DNA of 64,000 nucleotides, taken from JAWBSP01 sp964632175 (lineage in GTDB: Archaea > Hadarchaeota > Hadarchaeia > Hadarchaeales > JAWBSP01). The notes beneath the pieces were generated by a model. The model was not told the origin of the DNA, ran no database searches, and saw only the letters and a program-made list of their open reading frames with translations. Position numbers and translations under genes: made by a program. The stretch is taken from positions 34,240-98,239 of the forward strand of contig CAZWBJ010000001.1 of the NCBI GenBank assembly GCA_964632175.1. The letters run 5' to 3'. Every line of letters starts with the position of its first letter. The stretch's first letter is position 1. Shown piece after piece: positions 26,148 through 33,651 of the stretch.

Positions 26148-27239
26148 ATGACGGAGGAAAGGGTGAAGCCTGGCCTGATTCCAGAGGAGGCGATTCCGAC
26201 CCCTGCGGGAAAGCTCACCTTCACTGAGGAGGAGCTGAGGGAAATCTTGGAGAAGGCGAAGGCGACGATAAAAATCATCGGGACGGGCGGGGCGGGCTGT
26301 AACACTATAACCCGCATGACGGAGGTGGGGATAACTGGGGCGGAAACCATCGCCGTCAACACCGACGCCCAAGATTTGCTCTACACCCGTGCGAGCCGAA
26401 AGATCCTGATAGGCAGGACGGTCACGGGGGGTTTGGGCGCTGGCAACGATCCGGAGAAGGGCAGGGAGGCGGCCAAGGAGGACTCGGAGCTTCTGAAGAA
26501 CGCCCTCTACGGTGCGCACATGGTTTTTTTGACCTGCGGGCTTGGGGGCGGCACGGGAACGGGTGCCACCCCGGTGATAGCGGAGCTGAGCAGGAGGATG
26601 GGAATTCTTACGGTTGCCGTGGTGACGCTTCCCTTTACCGTGGAGGGAAAGCGCAGGAGGGAGAACGCGCAGAGGGGGCTGAACGAGCTGAAGCAGTCCG
26701 CCGACGCTATCGTGGTGATCCCAAACGACAGGCTCCTTCAGCTCACGCCCGACCTCTCCATAAGCGAGGCCTTCAGGAAGTGCGACACCATCCTCACCAA
26801 CGCCGTGAAGGGGATAACGGAGTCCATAACCAAACCAGGGCTCATAAACTTGGACTTCGCGGATGTCCGGAAGATCCTCTCCAACGGCGGAATTTCCGCC
26901 ATATGCCTGGCCGAGTCGGATGCTGAGAACAGGGATGAGGATGTGGTGAACCAAGCCATCCACAACCCGCTCTTGGATGTGGATGTCACAAACGCCAAGG
27001 GAGGGCTGATAAACCTGATAGGATCGGTCACCATAAAAGAGGCACAGAACATCATATCCAAGTTCCAAGAACTGCTGAATCCGGACGCCGAGCTGATCTG
27101 GGGGGCGCAGCATTCCCCGGAGATGAAGAACACCATCAGGCTGGTAGCCCTGCTTGCGGGAGTGTATTCTCCCCACGCCGCACCCGAGAAAAGGAGACCG
27201 AGGCCCGGTGAGGTGGATTTGGGTCTCAAGAGAATATAA
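26148..27239 (+). CDS. ftsZ: Cell division GTPase FtsZ
   Basis: Tubulin-like GTPase forming the division ring. 363 residues. Visible: IGTGGAGCNTI (nucleotide binding) after a roughly 45-residue N-terminal extension, the G-box CGLGGGTGTGATPV near 130, and the synergy loop NLDFADVRKIL near 245. A GGGGGAG ribosome site precedes a GTG-ATG pair (26145/26148), and ATTATATAA lies just upstream. The secE start overlaps its stop (TAATG), so ftsZ is joined to the secE-spt5-ribosomal operon. Confidence 0.96.
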   Translation: MTEERVKPGLIPEEAIPTPAGKLTFTEEELREILEKAKATIKIIGTGGAGCNTITRMTEVGITGAETIAVNTDAQDLLYTRASRKILIGRTVTGGLGAGNDPEKGREAAKEDSELLKNALYGAHMVFLTCGLGGGTGTGATPVIAELSRRMGILTVAVVTLPFTVEGKRRRENAQRGLNELKQSADAIVVIPNDRLLQLTPDLSISEAFRKCDTILTNAVKGITESITKPGLINLDFADVRKILSNGGISAICLAESDAENRDEDVVNQAIHNPLLDVDVTNAKGGLINLIGSVTIKEAQNIISKFQELLNPDAELIWGAQHSPEMKNTIRLVALLAGVYSPHAAPEKRRPRPGEVDLGLKRI

Positions 27240-27406
27240 TGGGCAGGATAACCTCCAGCATCAAGAGGGTTCTGCTGGTCGCCCGCAGGCCGACGTTTGA
27301 GGAGCTCAAGGAAGCCCTCAAGGTTTCCGGTACCATTATCCTCTTGGTGGGGATGGTGGGCTTTCTTTTTATGGCGCTCGGGCGTTTGGTGACGGGGTTG
27401 GTGTGA
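27239..27406 (+). CDS. secE: Preprotein translocase subunit SecE
   Basis: A 55-residue protein, easily missed. Translation begins MGRITSSIKRVLLVARRPTF, then an amphipathic helix (EELKEALKVSG) and one membrane helix (TIILLVGMVGFLFMALGRL). This is the archaeal SecE/Sec61-gamma layout; it clamps the SecY channel. The ATG overlaps the ftsZ stop by one base, and spt5 follows immediately, as in many archaea. Confidence 0.9.
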   Translation: MGRITSSIKRVLLVARRPTFEELKEALKVSGTIILLVGMVGFLFMALGRLVTGLV

Positions 27407-27407
27407 G

Positions 27408-27896
27408 TTGGAGGAGGGAAGGAAAAAGAAGCCGTTTCTGTTTGCGCTTAAAACCACGGTGGGGCAGGAGGTGCCGACGGCGGCCCTCATCATGACGAGG
27501 GTCAGGAAATTGAAGCTACCGGTTTCCGCCGTCTTGGTTCCCCCGGGCTTAAGGGGTTATGTTTTTGTGGAGGCCTTGGGGGAAACGGAGGCGGAGGGTA
27601 GGACGGTGGCGGAGAAAGCCAAGGGGGGCATCAAGCATTCCAGGGAGCTCCTCCGAACTCCGCTTCCCCTTTCCGAGATTGAGAACTTTCTCACACCAAG
27701 GTCACCAGTGGCGGGGATGGAGGTTGGAGACATCGTGGACATCGTGGCGGGTCCTTTCAAGGGCGAAAGGGCGAGGATCACGAGGGTGGATGGGGAAAAG
27801 GAGGAGGTAACGGTGGAACTGCTAGAGGCCACCGTGCCTATCCCGCTGACCCTCTCGGCGAGCTGGATTAAAATCGCCCAGAAAAAAGCCGAGTAA
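27408..27896 (+). CDS. spt5: Transcription elongation factor Spt5 (NusG)
   Basis: Binds the RNA polymerase clamp with Spt4 and promotes processivity. 162 residues: NGN domain about 8-95 (FALKTTVGQEVPTAALI, then RGYVFVEA) and KOW domain about 105-150 (VGDIVDIVAGPFKGERARI). Start is TTG at 27408, one base after secE; no ATG lies upstream in frame. Its stop overlaps the L11 start (TAATG). Confidence 0.95.
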   Translation: MEEGRKKKPFLFALKTTVGQEVPTAALIMTRVRKLKLPVSAVLVPPGLRGYVFVEALGETEAEGRTVAEKAKGGIKHSRELLRTPLPLSEIENFLTPRSPVAGMEVGDIVDIVAGPFKGERARITRVDGEKEEVTVELLEATVPIPLTLSASWIKIAQKKAE

Positions 27897-28369
27897 TGGC
27901 AAAACAGTCCGTAAAAGTGTTGGTTGAGGGCGGGAAAGCCACGCCAGGACCCCCTCTCGGTCCCGCCCTAGGAGTACTCGGGGTGAATGTGGCCAAGGTG
28001 GTGGAAAAAATAAACGAGCGGACTTCCCACCTGCAGGGGCTCAAGGTACCAGTTACAGTGACGGTGGATACCAAGACCAAGCAGTTCGAGGTGGAGGTGG
28101 GACTACCCCCAGTTTCCGTGATGATAAAGAAAGAACTGGGGCTAGAAAAAGGCTCAAAAACCGCGGGAAAAGAGACGGCGGGGGATCTGTCCTTCGAAAA
28201 GGTGGTGGAGATCGCCAAGGGAAGGCTGGGTGCGATGCTGGCGAGGGATCTCAAGAAGGCAGTGAAGGAGGTTCTCGGAACCTGTCTGAGCATGGGGGTC
28301 ACGGTGGATGGAAAGGATCCGAGGGAGGTGCAGAGGGAGGTGGAGGAGGGAAAAAGGGGGGTGGGATAG
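27896..28369 (+). CDS. rpl11: Ribosomal protein L11 (uL11)
   Basis: Large-subunit protein of the GTPase-associated centre. 157 residues; the N-terminus KVLVEGGKATPGPPLGPALG is the family hallmark, and the C-terminal RNA-binding domain includes KGRLGAMLARDLKKAVKEVLG and CLSMGVTVDGKDP. It overlaps the spt5 stop by one base and abuts L1. Confidence 0.97.
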   Translation: MAKQSVKVLVEGGKATPGPPLGPALGVLGVNVAKVVEKINERTSHLQGLKVPVTVTVDTKTKQFEVEVGLPPVSVMIKKELGLEKGSKTAGKETAGDLSFEKVVEIAKGRLGAMLARDLKKAVKEVLGTCLSMGVTVDGKDPREVQREVEEGKRGVG

Positions 28370-29011
28370 GTGAGAGAGGCACTCCTCAAGGCCCTTCGCT
28401 CCGCCAAGGAGGATGGTGGGAAGAGGAAGTTTAAACAGTCTGTAGAGCTTATCCTCTCCTTCAAGGGAATAGATCCCAAGAAGCCACAGGAGCGGATTTC
28501 TGGGGAGGCGCTGTTACCACAGGGGTGCGGGGAGCCGAGGAAGATATGCGTCTTCGCGGAGAAGGAACTGGCTCTCAGGGCGAGGGAGGCGGGGGCCGAT
28601 GCCGTGTTGGGAATGGAGGAGGCCACCAGGCTGGCGTCCAACAAGAAGGAGGCCAAGAAGCTCGCGGAGGGATTTGATTTTTTCCTCGTGCAGGCGGACA
28701 TGATGACCTCCGTTGCAAAGCTTTTGGGGAAGTTCCTCGGACCGAGGGGGAAGATCCCTAGGCCCCTCACACCCACGGATCTGCCGGAGCTTTTTGCGAA
28801 GTACCGCAAAACGGTCACCTTCAGGATGAAGGATCAGCCAACGCTCTCGGTGAAAATCGGGAAGGAGGACATGACGGAGGAACAACTCGCCGAGAACGCT
28901 GAGGCCGTGCTCAAGAGCATAGAGCCTAAACTTCCCAAGGGCCTCTCCCAGCTAAAGGCCGCGTACGTGAAGCTGAGCATGGGAAAGCCACAGAAAGTGG
29001 AGCTCAAATGA
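28370..29011 (+). CDS. rpl1: Ribosomal protein L1 (uL1)
   Basis: Stalk protein that binds 23S rRNA and helps eject E-site tRNA. 213 residues from GTG right after the L11 stop. KFLGPRGKIPRPL is the conserved loop. In archaea L1 often represses its own operon by binding mRNA near the start of its gene; the stretch near 28408-28430 (GGAGGATGGTGGGAAGAGG) is purine-rich like such sites, but I cannot confirm a fold. The stop overlaps L10 in ATGA. Confidence 0.96.
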   Translation: MREALLKALRSAKEDGGKRKFKQSVELILSFKGIDPKKPQERISGEALLPQGCGEPRKICVFAEKELALRAREAGADAVLGMEEATRLASNKKEAKKLAEGFDFFLVQADMMTSVAKLLGKFLGPRGKIPRPLTPTDLPELFAKYRKTVTFRMKDQPTLSVKIGKEDMTEEQLAENAEAVLKSIEPKLPKGLSQLKAAYVKLSMGKPQKVELK

Positions 29012-29886
29012 GGAAAGAAGAAAAGGCACAGGTGGTTGCAGAGCTGAAGCGGAAGCTCCAAGAATATCCCACGGTGGCGGCGGTGGATTTCACGGGGGTG
29101 CCGGCCGACCTCGTGCAAGAGATCAGGCGCGAGACAAGGGGGGAGGTGGAGATCAGGGTGGCAAAGCGCACGCTTATCGAGAGGGCTCTGAAGGAGGCCG
29201 GCAGGCCCGGGTTGGATTCGTTGGTGCCCCACCTCAGGGGTCAACCGGCTCTGGTCTTCTCCAAGTTGAGCCCTTTTAAGCTCTACCGTCTTCTAGAGGC
29301 GAAGAGGAGGAGAGCCCCCGCCAAGCCGGGTTCTATTATTTCCTCGGATATTGTGGTTCGGGCGGGAGAAATAGATCTCCCCCCAGGTCCGGCCGTTTCG
29401 GTTCTACAGAGGCTGGGGGCCAAAGCTAGGGTGCAGGCAGGGAAAGTGACGTTGCTGGAGGATTTCAAACTCCTGTCGGCGGGCCAGGTGGTGGACAAGG
29501 AGATATCCGATCTCCTAGTGAAGCTCGACATTCTGCCAGTGGAGCAGGCCCTGAAATTCTCGGCCGCCTGGGAGGGAGGGCTCATCTACCTTCCAGAAGT
29601 CCTGCGGGTGGACGAGAAGGAACTCTTTCAGAACTTAGTCGAGTTCCACTCCAAGGCGCTCCGCCTCTCCATAAGTGTTTTTTATCCCGTGCCACAGAGC
29701 CTCCCCATGCTTCTTGGAGAGGCCCATGCCCATGCCCGCCAGCTGGCTCTAGTCATCCACTTTCCAGTGGGAGAGGTTCTGCCCGCTCTCCTCTCTCAGG
29801 CACGTGCGCACATGCATGCGTTGGCTAGAGCGGTGCAGGGCAAGGATGCCGCGCTGGATGAAAGCCTAAAAGCGCTTTTGAGCTAA
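29008..29886 (+). CDS. rpl10: Ribosomal protein L10 / P0 (uL10)
   Basis: Base of the ribosomal stalk; it binds 23S rRNA and several L12 dimers. 292 residues. The N-terminal RNA-binding part (KEEKAQVVAELKRKLQEYPT, VAKRTLIERALKEA) and the archaeal insertion are present, followed by the helical spine (LPMLLGEAHAHARQLALVIH; LSQARAHMHALARAV) where L12 dimers bind. It stops at SLKALLS, without the long acidic tail ending in an LFG-like motif seen in many archaeal P0 proteins, so it is somewhat short. Confidence 0.94.
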   Translation: MRKEEKAQVVAELKRKLQEYPTVAAVDFTGVPADLVQEIRRETRGEVEIRVAKRTLIERALKEAGRPGLDSLVPHLRGQPALVFSKLSPFKLYRLLEAKRRRAPAKPGSIISSDIVVRAGEIDLPPGPAVSVLQRLGAKARVQAGKVTLLEDFKLLSAGQVVDKEISDLLVKLDILPVEQALKFSAAWEGGLIYLPEVLRVDEKELFQNLVEFHSKALRLSISVFYPVPQSLPMLLGEAHAHARQLALVIHFPVGEVLPALLSQARAHMHALARAVQGKDAALDESLKALLS

Positions 29887-29891
29887 GGAAG

Positions 29892-30200
29892 ATGGAGTAC
29901 CTGTACGCCGCTTTGTTGCTGCATGCGCTGGGCAAGAAGGTGGATGAGGCCGGACTGACAAATGTGCTCAAGGCGGCCGAGGCCAACGTGGACGAGGCAA
30001 GGATCAAGGTTCTCGTCTCGGCACTAGAAGGTATCAATATTGATGAGGCCTTGAAGGCGGCAGCTACTTTCCCAGCTGCTCCGGTAACCCCACCTGCCCC
30101 TGCCCCTGCTGCAGCCCCAGCGGAGAAGAAGGAAGAGAAGAAGGAAGAGGAGAAGAAGGAAGAGGAAGCCTTGGCGGGGCTGGCTGCTCTCTTCGGCTAA
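29892..30200 (+). CDS. rpl12: Ribosomal protein L12 / P1 stalk protein
   Basis: 102 residues. N-terminal dimer and L10-binding helices (MEYLYAALLLHALGKKVDEA), an Ala/Pro hinge, an Glu/Lys repeat and the C-terminal ALAGLAALFG motif that recruits elongation factors. It closes the ftsZ-secE-spt5-L11-L1-L10-L12 group and overlaps the convergent kinase by 4 bases. Confidence 0.96.
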   Translation: MEYLYAALLLHALGKKVDEAGLTNVLKAAEANVDEARIKVLVSALEGINIDEALKAAATFPAAPVTPPAPAPAAAPAEKKEEKKEEEKKEEEALAGLAALFG

Positions 30201-31153
30201 AGCGGGGAGACGCCGGTCCGGGTCTTCAAAAACTTCCTCACCTCACTTAAGGTGGGGAGGGAGGTGATGGCCCCGATTTTGGTGACGCAGAGCGCACCCA
30301 CGGCGTTGGCAATCCTGGCGCAGTCCTCCAGCTCCAAGCCCCTCAGGAGACCCACCTCAAAGCCCGCTGCCCAGGCATCCCCCGCCCCGGTGGTGTCCTT
30401 CACCCTCACCTTGAAGGATGGCTCCCTTATCTTCCGGTCCTTGGAGCTCACGTAGCATCCGTCCTCCCCCAGCTTGAGGCAGAGGAACTCAGGGTGGTAC
30501 TTTGTGACGGCTTCTTCAACCTCCTTCGGTTTTGAGGTGCCGAAGAGCCACTCCGCCTCCTCTCTAGCTAGCAGCAGAATATCCGCTTGCCTCATGGCAC
30601 GATCGTAGACCTTTCGGAGTTCCTCGGTGTTTTCCCAGAGATCCGCTCGTATGTTCGGGTCGAAGGCTACTCTGGCACCCTCTCTTTTGGCGAGCTTAAC
30701 GGCTCTCTCAACCGCTTCCCTACAGGGCCTGTGGGAGAGGGCCACCCCCGAGTAGTGGAGGATTTTCACACCTCGAAAGTGGGAAGGGTTGAGGTCGGAG
30801 GGCGAGAGAAGGGTATCTGCTGTCTGCGCCCAGGGTCTGCGGTAGAAGAAGAATTCTCTCTCTCCCCTTTCCTTCCGGAGGACAAAAGCCAGCGAGGTCC
30901 TCGCCGTTTTTGTCACCACCCCTGAGGTGTTCACCCCGTTCTCACGGAGGGTTTCCACCAAGAACCTTCCGAACTCATCGTGTCCCACGGCGCAAATCGC
31001 CCCCACGCTCGCACCCAGCCTAGCCGCTCCCACGGCCGTGTTGAAGGGCGCGCCCCCAAAGCACTTGAGAAAGGTTTTCACCTTGGTATAATCCCCCACC
31101 TGCTCCGGGATCATGTCCACGAGGATCTCACCCACGGCCAAAAGTTCGGGCAT
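30197..31153 (-). CDS. PfkB-family sugar kinase (fructokinase/IolC/KDG-kinase-like)
   Basis: 318 residues. Motifs: FGGAPFNTAVGAARLGA near 33, FFFYRRPWAQTADTLL (typical of fructokinase and 5-dehydro-2-deoxygluconokinase groups), ILHYSGVALS, and the catalytic DTTGAGDAWAAGFE near 252. The exact sugar cannot be read from sequence. It lies 4 kb from an operon for an inositol/hexuronate-like route, so a 2-keto-3-deoxygluconate or deoxy-keto-gluconate substrate is worth considering. It stands alone, convergent to L12. Confidence 0.83.
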   Translation of the reverse strand: MPELLAVGEILVDMIPEQVGDYTKVKTFLKCFGGAPFNTAVGAARLGASVGAICAVGHDEFGRFLVETLRENGVNTSGVVTKTARTSLAFVLRKERGEREFFFYRRPWAQTADTLLSPSDLNPSHFRGVKILHYSGVALSHRPCREAVERAVKLAKREGARVAFDPNIRADLWENTEELRKVYDRAMRQADILLLAREEAEWLFGTSKPKEVEEAVTKYHPEFLCLKLGEDGCYVSSKDRKIREPSFKVRVKDTTGAGDAWAAGFEVGLLRGLELEDCARIANAVGALCVTKIGAITSLPTLSEVRKFLKTRTGVSPL

Positions 31154-31232
31154 ACTCTAGGGTGAGGGTTGGGATTTAGCGTTACTTGTCCCCCGTTTCT
31201 GATTTATAGGGGGGCTACCTCCCATCCTCACG

Positions 31233-31610
31233 ATGCCGAGACTCTGGAGAGAGAGCCTGCTGTTTCTTCTCTTTCTCGCAACGCTCCTGCTGGGCTTGCG
31301 GGGCGGGAGGAGTATCGAGGCGAGGGTGGTGAAGGTGGTGGACGGGGACACGCTGAAGGTGTTGCTGAAGGATAGAGAGGAATACGTAAGGCTCGCGGGC
31401 ATAGATGCACCCGAGCTGAAGCACGGCGGGGAGAGTGCGAGGGAATTCCTCTCGACACTCTGTCCAATTGGGTCCACCGTGCATCTTGAAATCATAGGTA
31501 GGGACAAGTATAGAAGGCTGCTGGCGGTGGTCCGAAACGAGAACGGGGTTAACGCTAACAACCGGATGCTTGAGGAAAACCTAGCCGTTCCCCTCTGCCT
31601 TCCGGGCTAG
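31233..31610 (+). CDS. Membrane-anchored or secreted SNase-like nuclease
   Basis: 125 residues. An N-terminal hydrophobic helix (LLFLLFLATLLLGL) follows a basic start, so the protein is exported or anchored. The thermonuclease (OB-fold) core then reads VVKVVDGDTLKVLL, VRLAGIDAPEL (catalytic Arg and Glu) and GRDKYRRLLAVV (second Arg). These calcium-dependent enzymes cut DNA and RNA outside the cell. GATTTATAGG lies about 30 bases upstream as a TATA candidate. The 3' end overlaps the convergent histone gene by 4 bases. Confidence 0.88.
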   Translation: MPRLWRESLLFLLFLATLLLGLRGGRSIEARVVKVVDGDTLKVLLKDREEYVRLAGIDAPELKHGGESAREFLSTLCPIGSTVHLEIIGRDKYRRLLAVVRNENGVNANNRMLEENLAVPLCLPG

Positions 31611-31813
31611 ACTCTCTTGCTGGCCAGCCGTATATCCTCCTCTCTCACCGTCCGGCGCTTGGCGTGGGCTGCAAGGTTGACGGCCTCGGAAGCTATTCTT
31701 AGGGCCTCTTCCTCCAAGACCTCCACTAAGGCTTTGGCTGCTTCGTCACTGACCCTTTTCGCCCCCGCCTTTCTGATTAGACGGTCAGCCGTGGCAAGCG
31801 GGATAATCGCCAT
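31607..31813 (-). CDS. Archaeal histone
   Basis: A 68-residue HMfB-type histone-fold protein that wraps DNA: IPLATADRLIRKAGAKRVS (helix 1), the long helix 2 with LVEVLEEEALRIASEAVNLA, and KRRTVREEDIRLASK (helix 3). No tails. A strong ribosome site (AAAGGAGGTGG, 31817-31827 plus coordinates) and a TTTATAT promoter element about 35 bases before the ATG suggest high expression. Confidence 0.96.
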   Translation of the reverse strand: MAIIPLATADRLIRKAGAKRVSDEAAKALVEVLEEEALRIASEAVNLAAHAKRRTVREEDIRLASKRV

Positions 31814-31816
31814 TTT

Positions 31817-31851
31817 CCACCTCCTTTTTGGATTTTGAGTGTGAATATAAA
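31817..31851 (-). promoter_or_regulatory. Promoter and strong ribosome site of the histone gene
   Basis: On the minus strand TTTATAT (31845-31851) is followed by AAAGGAGGTGG and then the ATG at 31813. This is one of the few genes here with an almost full anti-Shine-Dalgarno match plus a close TATA box. Confidence 0.5.
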
Positions 31852-31861
31852 GGTTTTTGTT

Positions 31862-32701
31862 TCAATCAGCAAAATTTCGCACGTTTGGAACAGAGAAATC
31901 CAAAACAATGTGGTAGCACTTTGGAGCGTAGGATCTGAGCTTTCTGGCATGTAGAAGCTGGATGTCCCCGATTTTTTCCCGAAGGAAGCGGAGGGAAGGG
32001 GTGAAGGGGTCAGGCTCCGTTCCGAAATCGTAGAAGTGAATCACCCCGTTGGGCTTCAACGCGGCCAATGCCGTGTCTAGGAATTCCCTGGCCCTCTCCG
32101 GGAGGGGCATGAGGATCCTGTCCGCCTTCTCTAGGGCCGGTGCTTTCTCCCTCGCATCACCCAAAATGGGTATTACCCTGTCCCCTACCCTGTTCAATCT
32201 CACGTTCTCGCACATGTAGTGATAGGCATCGGGGTTGAGGTCGATGGAATAAACTCTAGAAGCCTTGGATTGCTTGGCGATGATGATGGAGTAGCAGCCC
32301 ACTCCCGCGAACAAGTTGGTCACCACTTCCCCCTCCTTTACCTGCTTGGCGATTCTCATGCGGTCGAAGGAGAGACGCGGGGAGAAGTAGACCTTGGAAA
32401 GATCCACCTTGAAGAGGCATCCCCCTTCCCTGTGAATCGTTTCGGTCCTCGGCTCCCCAGCGACGACTTCTAGCTTCCTAGTCCTGTAGTCTCCGCTCAC
32501 TGGGCTAGTCTGAAGGAGCACGGTCCTGAGATTCCTGTGGACCCTGAGAAGGGCCTCCCCGATCACGTGCTTTTTTTCTAGGAGTTCTTCGGGGAGCCTT
32601 AGAATACCTATGTCGCCCACGATATCGAAGGCCCTTACCTTTGCCAGCTCCTCCGGGGTGAGGATGTTCTGCAGAGCATCCCGGAGGCTTCTCGGATTCA
32701 T
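31862..32701 (-). CDS. trm5: tRNA (guanine37-N1)-methyltransferase Trm5-like
   Basis: Methylates G37 next to the anticodon to prevent frameshifting. From ATG 32701 it has 279 residues: a D2-type region (LPEELLEKKHVIGEALLRVH), RTETIHREGGCLFKVDLSK, the SAM site VTNLFAGVGCYSIIIAK, YSIDLNPDAYHYMCENVRLN, and DRILMPLPERAREFL. The last segment has Pro where Trm5 usually has Asn (NLP). The N-terminal D1 domain of long Trm5 proteins is absent. The start ATGA overlaps the trxB stop. A related wyosine enzyme (Taw2) is a less likely alternative. Confidence 0.85.
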   Translation of the reverse strand: MNPRSLRDALQNILTPEELAKVRAFDIVGDIGILRLPEELLEKKHVIGEALLRVHRNLRTVLLQTSPVSGDYRTRKLEVVAGEPRTETIHREGGCLFKVDLSKVYFSPRLSFDRMRIAKQVKEGEVVTNLFAGVGCYSIIIAKQSKASRVYSIDLNPDAYHYMCENVRLNRVGDRVIPILGDAREKAPALEKADRILMPLPERAREFLDTALAALKPNGVIHFYDFGTEPDPFTPSLRFLREKIGDIQLLHARKLRSYAPKCYHIVLDFSVPNVRNFAD

Positions 32702-33603
32702 TTCCTCCAGTAGGGGGAGCGCAGGTCCTCGAAGGCCGAGAGGGCGGCCACAGCGCCCTGCGAGCATGCAACGACAACCTGCCTCACCTGCCCGGTGACA
32801 TCCCCAGCAGCGTAAACTCTAGGTATGTTGGTCCTCTGCCACTTGTCGACTTTTATGTATCCTCCCTCCAGCTCCACCCCCAGCGAGGCAGCTAGGGAGC
32901 TGTTCGGCTCCTCACCCACGGAGATGAAGACGCCCTCCACCTGGAGTTCCTCCTTCTCACCCGTTCGGGGATCCGCGAGCCTCAGGCCACGAACCGACTC
33001 TTTTCCTAGGATCTCCTCCACCACGCGGTTGAGTTTAAGGGTCACTCCCTCTAGCCTCCTCCGCAAGTGCGCTTCGGCTCGGAGTTCCCCCCTTCGGTGG
33101 ATCAGAAAAACCTCACAACCCATCTCCCTCAGGTGAAGCGCCTCCATGGCGGCGCTGTTGCCGCCCCCCACCACTGCGACCCTTCTGTTTCTGAAGAGGG
33201 GACCGTCGCAAACGGCGCAGTAAGAGACACCTCTTCCGAGGAGCTCCAGCTCTCCGGGAACGCCTAGCTTCCTACGTTGAGTCCCGGTGGCGAAAATTAT
33301 CCCCTTGCCAGTGTAGGATCCCCCGCTGGCCTTAACTATAAAATCCTCCCCTTCCCTCCCCACCGAGAGCACTTCCTCCCCCTCTCTGATCTCGATGAGT
33401 TCCTTGGCCTGATCCCGCATCTTGTCGGCCAGCTCGTTTCCGCTCATCCTCTTCTCCCCAGGATAGTTCTCTATCCAAGGAGCCTCCCTCAGAAGCCCGC
33501 CGGCCACCCCCTTCTCGAAAATAACTCCCTCCAGACCCATCCTAGCCGCGTAGATTCCGGCTGTCAGGCCGGCCGGGCCAGCACCGATGATAAGGAGGTC
33601 CAT
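32698..33603 (-). CDS. trxB: Thioredoxin-disulfide reductase
   Basis: FAD/NADPH enzyme that reduces thioredoxin. 301 residues from ATG 33603: FAD-binding LIIGAGPAGLTAG at the N-terminus, active-site CAVC in SYCAVCDGPLF near 130, NADPH-binding VAVVGGGNSAAMEAL, and the C-terminal FAD motif YAAGDV. A TATA-like ATAAATCC lies about 25 bases upstream, so the message is probably leaderless; an in-frame TTG two codons earlier is less likely. A thioredoxin with WCPPC lies at 53002. Confidence 0.94.
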   Translation of the reverse strand: MDLLIIGAGPAGLTAGIYAARMGLEGVIFEKGVAGGLLREAPWIENYPGEKRMSGNELADKMRDQAKELIEIREGEEVLSVGREGEDFIVKASGGSYTGKGIIFATGTQRRKLGVPGELELLGRGVSYCAVCDGPLFRNRRVAVVGGGNSAAMEALHLREMGCEVFLIHRRGELRAEAHLRRRLEGVTLKLNRVVEEILGKESVRGLRLADPRTGEKEELQVEGVFISVGEEPNSSLAASLGVELEGGYIKVDKWQRTNIPRVYAAGDVTGQVRQVVVACSQGAVAALSAFEDLRSPYWRK

Positions 33604-33651
33604 CCTCAAGTGCGGAAACCGGATTTATGAGCAATGGCAGTGCAACGGTGA

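Noticed and set aside
25950..27176. 408-residue open frame on the minus strand
   Set aside because: Antisense to dtdA and ftsZ, whose products are unmistakable. The translation is Arg/His/Pro-rich as expected of a shadow in GC-rich DNA.
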